Positions 11,960-24,985 of a stretch of 64,000 bases of DNA are shown here, one piece after another. The position numbers and the translations under genes are program-made. The stretch comes from Tamarix chinensis (lineage: Eukaryota > Streptophyta > Magnoliopsida > Caryophyllales > Tamaricaceae). The stretch's first letter is position 1; each line of letters opens with the position of its first letter. Location of the stretch: contig CM060181.1 of assembly GCA_030549775.1 (NCBI GenBank), positions 53,016,218 to 53,080,217 on the forward strand, given 5' to 3'. The notes beneath the pieces were generated by a model, which had not been told where the DNA came from, made no database searches, and was given only the letters and a program-made list of their open reading frames with translations.

Positions 11960-13020
11960 AAGTGGTGTACTAAGGGGTAAAATGGTAATTTATAATTAAA
12001 AAGGATATTATGGTAATTTTGGAGGTAAAGGCAAAATGGTAATTTTGTAATTAAAAAGAAAAGGGGTAAATTTATAATTAAAGTGCAAAAGGGTAATTTT
12101 GGAATTTAAGAATAAATTGGTAATGTTATAATTCAAGGGTAAAATGGTAATTTCATGATTAAAGAGTAAAATGGTAATTTTGTAATTAAAGGGCAAAATG
12201 GTAAATATGTGATTGAAGGGCAAAGTGGTAATTTTGTAATAAAAGGGTAATATGGTAATTTTGTAATTAAAGGGCAAAATGGTAATTTTATAATAAAAGA
12301 GCAAATTGGTAAATTTATAATAAAAGGGGTAAAATGGTAATTTTATAAGTGAAAGGGTGTTATGGTAATTTTTGGAAGTTAAGGGGGTAAAATGGTAAAT
12401 TTGAAAGTAAATGGGTATAATGGTAATTTTGTAAATAAAAGGGGTAAAAGTGGAAATTGGAAAGGAGTAACTTGGTAATTATAATAATTGAGAAGGGTAA
12501 AATAATAATTTAAATAACTAAAGGGTAATTTGATAATGGAGAAGGGTAAAATGGTAAACATGATAAATGTGAGGGGCAATTTGGTAATTTAACCAACTAA
12601 AGGGGTAATTTGGTAATTAGGATAATGAATATGGGTAATTTGGTATTTTAACTAACTAAAGGGGTCAATTTGGTAATTAGGATAATGAACAGGGGTAATT
12701 TGGTAATTTGAATAACTAAAGGGTAATTTGATAATGGAGAAGGGTAAAATGGTAAACATGATAAATGTGAGGGGCAATTTGGTAATTTAACCAACTAAAG
12801 GGGTAATTTGGTAATTGGGATAATGAATAGGGGTAATTTGGTATTTTAACTAACTAAAGGGGTCAATTTGGTAATTAGGATAATGAACAGGGGTAATTTG
12901 GTAATTTGACCAACTAAAGGGCAATTTGTTAATTATAATAAAGGAAATGAGTAAATTGGTAATCTAACCAACCAAATGGGAAATATATTAAGTGTAATAA
13001 TTACGAAGGGTGATTAGTGG
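11960..13020 (+). repeat. Minisatellite of GGGTAAAATGGTAATTTT-type units in E2
   Basis: About 35-40 degenerate units of roughly 24-32 bp, each built on 'GGGTAA(A/T)(A/T)TGGTAATTT'. From about 12516 the array has a higher-order structure: a block at 12516-12713 recurs at 12714-12911 with a 198-bp period and few differences. The open minus-strand frames here (for example around 12008-12304) simply translate the repeat. Confidence 0.9.
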
Positions 13021-13991
13021 CCTAACAAGTGTGGGAAATAGCTCGGTAACCTAAATCAAGTAAGGGTGTAACTAAGGCCGAATGTGTGTTATGTGTCCTA
13101 CATACCTTGGATGTCATATATAATTATATGTCGTGTTTTATATGCTATTATCTTAACTGTTTCGTGTGTGGCGTGACTTGGAACCGAGATGTGTTCATGT
13201 GTCATCTTTTGGTATGTGATAATACGGATATGCTGTAAGTTATGATGTGATGTGATGTGGCCCTTTAGGACATGCATGCTAGGATAATTAATATGATAAT
13301 GTGGGATGGAGGCATGAAAAAGAGAAATGGGAGAGAAAGACAACCAAGGGGAAGTAAGTTGGCTAATGTAGGTATGGGAGGAACTAGGGTTTGCATGGGA
13401 TGAATAGAGTCCGCATGGGGGCAAACTTTACGTATAAAAAGTTGCCTCAGGACATGAGGAAGGTAATAGAAGTGTTGTTTGGGTATCTGGGGGCTTCGGG
13501 TGAAAAATAGTATGCGGGACAGTATAAGGGTGCGTAGGAAACTAAGCTAGGGTTGGGAGGAAACCCTAAAGTGAGAAGGTGGAAAAAGAAAAAGAAAATA
13601 ATAAGAATAAACGAGAATGAGTGGGGTAGAAAGTGAGAGTTGGATATAAGGGCCGTGACATATATGGTGTTGAAATAGTTTGGGTTGTGTAAGGCAGAGA
13701 AGGATGGGCCACACAGGCCCGGATTAGGGTTTTTGGAGAAAACCTAGAGTAAGGCGATGAGTGGGCTTGACCCACATACTTAGAAGTCAGGCTCCCGGTG
13801 TGAGAAAGTGGACTAAGAAAAGGATGTTGGGGTGAGTTAGGAGGTCCAGAAGTCTCAAGATATGGGATGGGCCCTCCTAGGAGGATAAGTGTGGATATAG
13901 TTAGCCATGCATGTCAAGGGTGAAATACTTTCGATTAAGATACGTTTAAGACACTAATCACTTAAAGATGAAGATGTTGAGCTGGAACTAG

Positions 13992-14335
13992 ACCGGTCCA
14001 TTAGCGAATAATAGTGGCCAGGGCCGGGGTGCCCTTCATGACCTGTCCACCGATGAATAATAGTGGCCAGGAGCATTTTGCCCTGCATGACCATTCCGCC
14101 GGCTATAATAGTGGGGGATTATATGCTCAATAAACCAAACGTAAAAACGATAAGACACAGGGAAGATACTAATTACTAACAGTGGAACACCTTATGAGTT
14201 GGGGCCAGACCAGTCCACCGGCGAATAATAGTGGCTAGGATCATTTTACCTTGCATAACCAGTCCACCGGCAAATAATAGTGGCCAGGAGTATTTTGCCT
14301 TGCATGACCGTTCCATCAGCTATAATAGTGGGATT
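13992..14335 (+). repeat. Hallmark repeats of the E family in E2
   Basis: Two clusters of ~50-bp units containing GAATAATAGTGGCCAGGAG, a TTTTGCC(C/T)TGCATGACC block and TCCACCGGC. They are separated by about 95 bp. The last unit of each cluster ends in GGCTATAATAGTGGG or a close variant. Confidence 0.85.
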
Positions 14336-15417
14336 CCCACACTCACATGGACATTTATAATCCGAGATAATTGATTAATGATGGACTAATGGCCTTAAGG
14401 CCCTAAGAGTATCGACTATTCATTATGGCCTATTAATATTTGGTTGATTGGTTAAATATGCGAATGGACGAAAGTGAATGTTACCTATACACTATTAATA
14501 TCCGATTGACTCGTTGAATATGCGAATGTATGAACTTGAATGTTATGTTTATACCTGTCGTTATGTATGGATATAGTAGTAAATCATATGTTATATTGTG
14601 TGCCTACTTTTAAGTGTGTTTTTAAAGGGTTACTCAATACCGTAGTACTGAAAGGTTCCATTCGTGGAGCCCTTGCCTATTCAATGGGCAGTGTCCCTTG
14701 TAGGTGGTTTTTAGGAGCTATTCAAGTGGGCATCGGGAAAGAGCATAAGGAACTATCCGGAACTGTTAGGGTTTTACTCTGTCTCCTCAAATTCATAGTT
14801 TCAATGTATTCGTTGTTTTGTAACCAGCAGCGGTGGATTATACTCTAACAAAATATTTACTTGCACTACTCTGATTTAATTATTGGTTTGAATTTCTCGT
14901 AAGTTATATTTTTCCTTTTAGTCTTAGAACTTGGTACTGGAACAGTATGAGTGAATCAGTCTGATACTAAGTGTAGCGGTAATATCCCCAAAATTCACGG
15001 TTATTATTTTGCTTCCGCTAATTTTTTTTTTTGAATTAAAGGAAATTTTTTAGTAGTGAATTTTGGGGGTGTTACAATAATTGTATTAGGAAACACTAGC
15101 TTAGATCTGATTGTAAGCTTGAGCATACATCTGACGTAAAACAAGACCATTTGGTGAATGCAATAGTACCAACAATTTATATTTTCAAATATTTAAATCC
15201 CTCAAATGGAGATTAAGTATAGTGGCACAGAAAGAGTGATACAAGCAAAATGGAAACCATAGAGCCTATTACCGTAGAAGGATACCAAGGAGAATGGATG
15301 AAGAGATGAGTTGGGTAAGCTTCGAGACAATCAGAGGTTTGAGAGAGATAGAGGAACAAAGGAAGAGAAAACCATAGAGATCAAAAGGACTGTTATCTAG
15401 ACAAAATGGGTAATGAG

Positions 15418-15497
15418 CTACGGGCGAAATTTAAAAGAATAAGGGGCCCAAATTTTTTATTATTGCTAGAGCATTCTTCTTCTTCTTCTTCTTCTAT

Positions 15498-15538
<41 letters not shown>

Positions 15539-16060
15539 AAACTAAGCACTGTCAACTCTTTTTGAAATGCAAAGAAAACAAGGCTCTAGACTCTAAATAT
15601 TGATATGTTGCTTTTGAAGTAACGATTTTTTTTCATTTTAAATTAATAGATATAATTTAATCTATGTTGATAACGATTGATGATTTTAAAAGATATTAAA
15701 TAAATGGTGAGGGTCGATTATATTTTTGTCCATGGAGGCTAAGGTTTATAGTATTTTGTTAGGCTAGGTACATTTTTTGACCAAAAGAGGAATTTGGGTT
15801 AGATAATAACATATTTCATTTTTTATTTTATTTAAAATGATATCATGTTTCATTTTTACTTTTTATAAAGTTTAACCAAATTATACACACACACACACGC
15901 ATTGTCTTACATAAAATAAATAAATATTAATTTATATTATAACCATACTTTTATCAAGTGTTATACAATACAACAATAATTTTTTTGTATTTGATATAGA
16001 AATGAATATAAATAACATTTATACACATTATAATTATAATTATGTTATGTTTGATATGGT
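15418..16060. repeat. Right copy of the ~640-bp duplicated segment
   Basis: Partner of 206-850. It begins near a GGGGCCCAAAT block and carries TTC (15474-15494) and TAC (15497-15537) runs at the place where the left copy has CTT. It ends near 'catttatacacattataattat'. Bases 15087-15417, between LINE and repeat, are unique and show no gene. Confidence 0.7.
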
Positions 16061-16418
16061 AATGAATAGAAATAATATAATATTAATTGTATATAATTTC
16101 ATAATTTTATTTCAGTAGAAATATTATAAATAAAATTGAAATTATTATATGTAATTATATATTGTGCTTGAGTACAGTTATATTTAAGTTTTTTCACAAC
16201 TTATAATTTATAAGGAATTTTATAAATCTCTAAATGATAAAAATCATATCAATATAAATTTCTAAATTATATCTAATTAAACTATATTTTTCTTAATTTA
16301 TGTAAATAGCTTTTTGAATTTGACAGTTTTGATACTTATTATTTAAAAATATTATTTCAAAATTAATAATTGGTTTTTGTTATTATATTGTATAATTACT
16401 TATTAATAAGAGATACAT

Positions 16419-18140
16419 TGTAATACCCCTAAATTTAATAGTTACATTTTTTTCTTTTAACATAAGCCATTATCTAAAGTATTGAGTGTTATGCCACAAC
16501 CAACACAAAAATATGTATGACTAATACTTAACTCGTGCCAGTTATAAGGCCAACAATAACTAAGACTCCAACATTAGATGTTATGAACACCTACCCCGAG
16601 GTTGAGATAAAACCTTACAATAAAAAAATGGAATCAAAAGAGAGAGATTTCAAATACAATACACAAAGAGTTTTACAACACTTGATGCCCCAAAAGGGGA
16701 CATCAAGAACAACAAAATATAAACAAAACAAAGACACATGATATCCCTAAACAAACACTCTAACCTAGCCCAAGCTGCTACCACTATCAAAAGAACTTGC
16801 AAGGTTAGGGCTGCTCGTTGAATATGTAGGAGATTATAAAATGAAACTCATTAGTACGATAGTACTAAATAACCCATTACACAATACTAAGAATTTAAAA
16901 AGGTCATATGGAGTTCAGAGAAGGTAACATATGGAAAACATGGCGTAGGCACATAAAAGAATACATGTGGTAATGAACATGATAAACATGCCATAACATA
17001 TACATCACCAAGTCCTTGTGTTTGTCATACCATTACACTTATCCAATTCACAACCATGTCATAATCCAATCATAACCATATCCAAAATAAGCTCAACATA
17101 AATCATAACTATTAGGGTAATGCACTAAGACAACTACCAACCAAACACAAGATATCTATTCTAATAAAATAAATGAGAGATAAAATAACCTAGAGACGTA
17201 TAAAGTATACTAGTCTTACCAAGGCACAAGGTAGTACAATATCCTCCATCTTAACCACCAAACCAATCAAACAAAACCAAAAGGTAGTGCACACAGGTAT
17301 TATAATACCCCCCCAACCATACAACCCAAAAAAATATAAAATACACCAGTCATACTAGTTTACTATGCCAACTCGATGTCAGTCCTATCTAGATCACCTA
17401 ATCATTAAGTATTAATATCTCCTATATAGCTTGTAGGTTATCTATATAGTAGACTAGGCATGTAGTCATAATGTTAAGGCATTTGGTGAACCCACCAAAC
17501 CAAACCAAGGACTCTTACCTCATCTTTCTAATGATAAAGAGTAAATCATTCCCGATATCGATTTCTTAAACTTTAAATATCAATATTTTATTTGTTGTTC
17601 ACAAAAATCACAAAATACACATACGATGCCAATTTCCATATTTAACTAACTTTCCTTTTAATTTTGATTATTTTTGTCAACTTTAAGGTCAACAATCAAA
17701 CCAAAGGTCAAGAGTTAACACTAAAATTTGCCTAACAATATATTACTTCCACCTATGTCCAATTATTTTCATTTTAGTGCATTAGGTCATAAATGACTAA
17801 AATGTCCTTGAAACCCCAATTATCTCAATTTTAACCATTTAGAAAATATATTTGTTGTAATTAATAATTTCTCATGAATACATAATAATAACACAATTTT
17901 AAAAAGTATATCTTTTAAAATTTTTTAAAAGTGAAAAAGACTATTTTACCCCTACACATGCATATCTAACTTATCATAACACATATGCTTTTGTACTTAT
18001 AACTTATCAAAACTGTTATTAAAACCATAAAATAATCGTTATTAAAACTCCTTCCCAGGGTAGTGATAATTACTATATTTATTTACACATAAAGTACCAA
18101 TTTTATAATTAGGCTTTCCAATAAGAGTTTACGATAAATG
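16419..18140 (-). mobile_element. E6: decayed fragment of the E-type LTR family
   Basis: The low edge TGTAATACCCCTAAATTT is the inverted form of a family 3' end (rc TGTAACACCCC). Just inside are a block like 'atgccccaaaaggggac' (16685-16705) and 'agtacgatagtacta' (about 16854-16868), which occupy the same order as in minus-oriented E4 (43640-43660 and 43865-43885). The other end is not clear; 'ggggtattcca' near 18139 is one candidate. No coding sequence is evident. Confidence 0.4.
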
Positions 18141-20753
18141 GGGTATTCCATATGAACTAATACTTTCATGAGAAAATCATCACAAGGTAAACATAAGTAT
18201 TTATTTCATTACAAAATACTAATACATTATTATAATTATAATTATAATTATGTTATATATAATAAGTTATATTCAACTAAATAGTTATATAAGTATTTTG
18301 TGTCAAAAACCTTTTGATTAATCCTTTTTTCATATATTAGTTGTAAGCCTAAATTTTTGAAGAAAAAAGTTGCTAAATTTCAAAATATAAATAAATAAGC
18401 TAATTTTTTTAAGTGATTATAAAGCGTTCATAAAAAAGCTATGCGTTCATTCACATTACTAGGTTATTCCCGATACTTTATTTTCCTATAATACAAGTTA
18501 TGTTCTATATTTTAGTCTAAAGTAATTACTTTGTTCTAAAATCAAATCGAAAAAAAGTCTTGGAGACATATGAATTAAACTATTCCAATCATTTCTTAAG
18601 TGCAGGCTTGGTTTTGGGGTTGCATTATGTTCCGACTTAATAAATTGGTGTTGATAGTTATTATTTTGAATTGTAATAAAAAAATAAAAAGAAGAAGAAG
18701 ATAACTTTAGTAGAAATATATTATAAATAAAACATCGAATCTTAATAAAAATAAATTCTTAACAAACATATAAATTCAATAAAACAAAAAATATGTTTCA
18801 TTAACCTTTTTGATTAAGAAAATATAGAATTTTGTTTCAAAAACCGTTTAAGTAGTCCATTTTCTATGTTATTTTCTATTTGAAATATCCATTTTCTTAA
18901 CATCAATTTCTCTACATTCCATTACTTCTAAATTTATCTTCTTCTTTTTTCTGCTACATAGTAGTAATGATAAGATTTTGAAATCAAGATTTTGCATTCT
19001 GATTTTTTTTTTAAATTCTAAAATTTTAAATTGAATAATCATACAAAAAACTACTTCTTCAAATTTGACAATTTAAATTTGATCTATTTAAAATTCTGAT
19101 GCAATAACTATATTGGATTTTAATAGATATTATGTCGAATAAAGGATAAGTGTTATAATTAATAAAAAAAATTTTTATCAATGTTAGAACTAAAAATTTT
19201 TCAATATAATATAACAGTGTGTATATATATGGGAATAACTTATTCTATATTTAATATTAAATTATAGAATAAAAATATATTCTTTTTTATTATTAATGGT
19301 GAACTTTTTTTTGTAATATAATTTTAAAATAAAAAAATTATTATTATTATATTCATTAAAGGGAAATCAAGGAAAAAATTATTTTTCATAAAAGAAATGT
19401 TAATTGTTTTAGGGAAAAATTGTTCAATAATTATTAGTTTGAGTTCTTTTTTGGTCCAATATCACATAAATAATTACTAATGAAAATATTAACTATAAAG
19501 AATTAAATGTTCATTTATATTCATCTATTTATATAATATTTTTTTATCTTATATAACATCAATTTATTATTTATTTGTGTGTATCTTATTGTTCATATAT
19601 TTTCTTCACTTAATTTATTTTTATATATTTCTTCAACAAAAGAAGACATTTAAATATGATATCATAAATAAAAATATCCAATAATGAGGAAGATTGACTT
19701 ATAGAATGTGTGTTCAACCTATTTAATTCTTAAGGAACATTGTTGCCACTTAGTAACATTACATATGGTTAAATATTCTATTATCATTATATGAATGATA
19801 AATTAAATTATTTGAATATTATTTAATTATATTGCTCAATTTTATTTTTCATTTAAATACTTTGCACTCTTTATAGTTTTACTTTAAGCGGTGATTATAA
19901 AAATCAGACTGCCTGGTTCAATCAATCTAACTTGGTACTAAGGTGCCCTCCAGTACATTATCATTGAGTTTTGAAATTAGCATACCAACTAGAAAAAACT
20001 GGATTTGACCAAAAAATTTGGGGTTGGACCAATTGGACTAGTTTGACCTGGTACACCATAAACATTATTATTTTAGTTATAGGAAAGAAAATATAAGGGT
20101 GAATGACTAGGTTGGACAAGTTGAACTATGATTGAGTCAGGCTATACCAAATGATTATTTTTTTTGGATAAAAGCAATTTTTGATCAAACCACAATCAAA
20201 CCAGTTGGACTGTGTACTAGGAGGTCCACTAGGTTGATTTTTGGTTCAATTTTTAAAACACTAATTTTAAGTTGAATTATAAAAATGATAAATGTTTATT
20301 GAGTGCTGGAAGTTTGAACATGCACATGAATATGTCATTTCCTTTTCATGTACCAAATGGAAGTGGATTAGTCAATTTATTAAGAATATCAAAAACCAAC
20401 ATTCTACAAGTTATCTTTAACAAAAATGATATTGTCTTGAATATAGGACTATATTTAGAATTCGATGAGGCTAGTATTTTTTTCATCAATTTAAATTTGT
20501 CTAACCTTTATTAATTCATATATCTATAATATTATTGAGGAACATGGATCATTCACTTGAATTATGTAGCAATACTAAGATAGTTATTACAAGACTTATA
20601 ACTTATGTTTTGGAAGCAAGGATCTTAGATAAAAGTACTGCAAGTCATTAAGTATTATAATCAAGAATGTCATTAGCTCCATCTAATTGGAGATTTTCAT
20701 TCAAGTTCAATCGGAAATACTTTTCATTGATTGTATATTATACAATCTCTTAG

Positions 20754-20755
<2 letters not shown>

Positions 20756-20845
<90 letters not shown>
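20756..20845. repeat. (TTA)30 microsatellite
   Basis: About 90 bp of uninterrupted TTA/ATT units, the longest perfect tract outside the LTR-like elements. Confidence 0.95.
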
Positions 20846-20846
<1 letters not shown>

Positions 20847-21879
20847 TGAAAAGGCTATAAATCATAGAGGTCTAAAAATTGATATGCAATGATGATATTG
20901 ATGAATGTAATTCAATAACAAATATCAAATTTGATGAAGTGTGTAAAAAGAGTCGATTATGTAATTGTATTTTTACTTTATCTATAATGGTTCTATAATA
21001 GTATGTCTACTTTCTTTTAATTATTTTATTATATAATATTACTTCTCTTTAAATAATTACTTACCAATATATTAATTATAATTTCATTCCAAAAAACCTC
21101 CATGTATTGCACGAGTGAAAATCTAGTTTTGATGAAATTAATATGTAAGAATAAATCATATCATTCACAATGTATAATATAGCTCCCTTGGTTTGATAAT
21201 ACAAGGCATGTTATTTATTTTTAAATTTGTTTTATAATAGTATAATTTATTTTATGAAAGTATAAAGTTTTAAATGTTATATTGCTAAATTTTCTGCTTC
21301 CAATCTCTTCAGTAACTAATGATTAAGATGGAGTATTAATTATCTATTAATGAATTGATACATTCATAAATATATATGTTTTAAAGTTTTTGATTTTATA
21401 ATTTATTAATATATGTCTTAAAATCTTAAAAGTCCTCAATTATATGGTCATCATAGTGTTATTGTTTATAATTTCATATGAAATACGCATAAATATACAA
21501 ATTAGATATTACTTGTATTTGTAGGATCAAATATTATATTTTTTTGACTTTTCATCAATCATATTAGTTCTATAATTTCTTGGATTGGATTGAATTAGAT
21601 ATTAAATGGTTCACTAAATATCAGCCCTAACACTTAGAGTATATATGGTTGATATCCAACAATTTCTTTTCAACCCTAATTTAAAAAAAAAAATACTATT
21701 TTTAGTAAATTTACTTTCTAAATGTGATAAAATAATTAACAAAATTAGCTAATATCTATCACTCCCCTAAATATACAGTGTTTTTGGAGAATAAAAAAAA
21801 AGGTAAAGAGAGTAAAACATGCTAAAAAAATCTTATGCCCATCAAGGAGGGTCATTGATGATGAGGAAGAGAAGAGAGG

Positions 21880-21990
21880 GAATGCCCTATTCAAAATTTT
21901 AATGAAGTGCAAAGAGTTGAGATCGAACCTTGGTTCTCCAACCGTGTGTAAGTTGTGCTAGATAGACCTAAGGGTTGTCCCAAATTTTAA
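21880..21990 (-). mobile_element. Possible tRNA-derived SINE fragment
   Basis: On the minus strand, GGTTCGATCTC (complement of 21919-21928) matches the Pol III B box. About 25-35 bp upstream, TAGCACAACT (complement of 21951-21960) is A-box-like, with GGTTGGAGAACC between them. No A-tail or target duplication could be defined, so this may be a relic. Confidence 0.4.
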
Positions 21991-24774
21991 ATAGTTCTTA
22001 ATTTAATTTTTGAAGGAAAATTTTAATTGAATTGGTATTTAAATAAATAAATACAAATAAATAATGAAAATTTGATAAAACCTTTAAAAAATATATAAAA
22101 CCTAAATATATAAACAAAATCATAAATATTTGGAGTAAAAAAGGTCCAAACATAGCCTAACAAAGAAAATAACCTTTGGCTAGTTAACTGTTTATCCCAA
22201 TCGATTAAATCATGTCCACTTCATTGAAATCATAAATTTTTTTGTGTTAGAGAATAATATTTATATTATTTTAAAATGGTATGTTTTCAATATTATTTAA
22301 TTAAAATAAATCAAAGTATAACTCACACTCACGCCACATAAGGTAATAATCATTAAGGTTTTGAAAAGTGGAGTTTTACACTAGCTTTAATGCCCTAAAT
22401 TTAGTTAAACCTAATTCTTAATAATTGATATCATAGCCTAATTCCTAATAAATAATATCATAACCTAATTCTAATATATATAAATTAATATTTCTATCTT
22501 ACCCTAATTCTTTAATCCTAAACCTTAATGTAACCCTAGTCTTTATTTTGGGTTATTAATATTTTTTAACATAAACCTAACCCCATAAAGTTGTTAGTTA
22601 ATCTATCATAATACCCTAACATAAATTATTTTAATTTAACACTAATTCTTAAACTAAACCTAACTACTTTCTCCATTTTTATTTTTCCCTTTTCCTTTCC
22701 TCCTTCTTCAATTTCTTTTCCTTTTTCTTCCTCAACTACCCAACCTCCTTTTCTTATCCCTTTCTTCTTGCATAAAATATTATCCGACCATACCCTCTAC
22801 CATATCCCTTTGCCATGGTCTACCACCTATTATCATCATCTCCTACCTCCACCTCTTACACATGAGGGTTTGCTTTGAAAATTTGTCTGATCGTCTACTT
22901 CCTCTCTCCCTCTTTGTTGCATGTTTGTGCATGTATATGTATATATGGCACTTTAAATACCTTAAACCACTCCATTCCTCCCTCCCTATTTCTATCAAAA
23001 ATTTCACCATAAAATGCAAACTTCTTTCTCTCCTCTTCCTCCTTATTGTAGTTGCTAAACACACCCCCAAAACCCACCACTAGCCACCCTTGGCGCATCT
23101 CCCTACTTTACACTAGTAGCCCCAACTAAAACCACACCACAACCACTAGCCAAACTCATCAAAACACTCCCCTTAGCTTCAAAAAAACCCACCAAAGCCC
23201 CCAATCCCATTGACCAAAAACAACCAAACACACCCCAAAACCAAGTAACATAACTCACTACTGAACCACACTCCTTTGTAGTGTCAAAAACTATCGTTGC
23301 ACACCCCCCTTCTTTGTTCTCCTCCACCGTTCCACCACCTTGTCCACCAGCCAAAGCCACCAATCCCTACCAATCACCTTCGATCATTTTTGTAGTTGTT
23401 CCCCTATTCCTTTGACCCTAATCAACACAACACACTACCCCTCCTTCGGCCTCCCATACCATTGCACACCCCTTAGAAATGGAACAAGTTTTTGTTTCTC
23501 CCCCATATCCATTGCACATTCAACTAATCCCCTCCCTTTTTTGCTCATATCTCCAGTGAAACACCCATTTTGGGTTGGTTTAGTTTTTGCTCCATTATTT
23601 CCTCACTATTACCTTATTTTTTTTCTAAATTATATCATTAAGTTCTAATGGTGCTTTATTATTGTCTCTTAGGCAATTTTAAGACAATTATGAAGGGGGA
23701 TAGATAAGATAGATTGATTCCTTTTTCAACAAGGATATTAGTCTTTGTCAAGGTTTTATGTTAAATTCCTTGTATGATTATGTGTATTATCATGTTATTA
23801 TTGCTATGTTGTTAAACACAAGTTATTAATGTCATGATATGAGAATATGATGTTATATGATGAAAAATGAGTAAGATGAGGAGCAAGGGATATTGTTATG
23901 ATAAATACTATGTGGAAAACCCTGAGTTGTTATAATATATGGAATTATCATATGGATTTTATCTAGTATGATAAGTGAAAAATGAGTACATTTAAGATGA
24001 ATGGTGATAAATAAAGGATTTAAAAATATTGATGTAATACCCTAAAATTTTGCTAAACCCAATCTCATATCATTAATACCTTAACTCAATTCTAATCTTG
24101 AGAAAATCTTATTTTAGCCTTACCCAAATTCCTTAATTTTGAAATCTTAACCTAATCTGACTCTTTGACCCAGAAAAATTATTTTTCGGAATCTAATCTT
24201 AATTTAGGTAAATTTATATCACTAATCCTACCTATTTTAGCTAATAACAAATGTATCTAAAACTAAATTTTTTTCCTTTTCTTTCTCCTTTTTCCTTTCT
24301 CCTTTCTTCTGCATCTTCCTATGCCGTAATAATTGACTTATTCTTCTTACCCATTTGCATCACACAACCATCACCCTCACTCTCCTTACTACAAAAATCA
24401 TCATTATCTACAACCCTCACCATTACCATATCACATTACTGCTACTTCCCTTTCCATTTTATTTTCACGCATCACACACACAACCATCACCATCCTCTGA
24501 ATCCATCACCCTTGATCGCATACCCCTACCATTTTTCACCCAACACTCTGCCATCACTCACAAATATCCTCTTCATTGAATTTTGCTCCAACTCCCCTCG
24601 TGCTCCATCATCACCGTGCACCACCCTCTACATTTTTCATTTGTGTGCACGCCATGCACACACACACACACTACTCCACCTCTCATTCTCCCTCATTTGT
24701 TTGTCCCATTATGGCCCAAAATTGTCTATCAAACACCACCTACCAGAGCCCCTCTCTTCCCTTCATATCTTCCT

Positions 24775-24985
24775 TCCTTCCTTCCTTCCTTCCCTTCCTC
24801 CTCCTCCTCCTCTCCTCCTCCTCCTCCTCCTCCTCCTCCTCCTGCTTCTCTTGCTCCTTCTTCTCCTCCTCCTTCTCCTTCTCCATCTTTTGCTCCTCCT
24901 CCTCCTCCTTCTTATCCTCCTCCTTTTCCTTCTGCTACTCCTCCTCCTCCTTCTCCTCCTCTCCTCCTTCTCCTCCTCTAAGAAA
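24775..24985 (+). repeat. (TCC)n/(TTC)n low-complexity tract in E5
   Basis: About 200 bp of TCC/TTC units. It produces open frames of poly-Leu, poly-Ser or poly-Pro in the three plus frames (one 278 codons long from 24251), which are translation of the repeat and not genes. Confidence 0.9.

Larger units (their letters stand above)
9768..15076 (+). mobile_element. E2: coding-less LTR-like element with a large minisatellite
   Basis: It starts TGTAATCCCCCG and ends GGGTGTTACA, with target duplication ATAAT at 9763-9767 and 15077-15081. It sits inside the LINE's 3' target duplication. Layout as in E1: AT-rich head; CT-rich tract (10090-11320); then a ~1-kb minisatellite not seen in E1; hallmark repeats in two clusters (13992-14115 and 14210-14335); and an end block with 'GAACTTGGTACTGGA' and 'GCGGTAATATCCCC'. 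There is no retroelement gene. The length is 5309 bp. Confidence 0.8.
18141..22385. other. AT-rich intergenic DNA without a recognisable gene
   Basis: Very AT-rich. Contents include a patch of short related GGTT/GACC/CCAATTGGAC-like words at about 19900-20260 (an old repeat of unknown class), a long TTA run at 20756-20845, and a tRNA-like patch near 21919-21985. A plus frame of 80 codons at 20272-20514 has no recognised domain and no supporting context, and is not called as a gene. Confidence 0.6.

Noticed and set aside
12008..12579. Minus frames rich in Leu/Pro/Phe/Ile
   Set aside because: They translate the E2 minisatellite unit.
11960..13020. Regularly spaced repeats that might suggest a CRISPR array
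   Set aside because: Units are contiguous and degenerate without unique spacers, and the genome is a plant nuclear one.
20272..20514. 80-codon plus frame in AT-rich DNA
   Set aside because: No recognised domain, no neighbours or gene structure, and AT-rich flanks typical of random frames.
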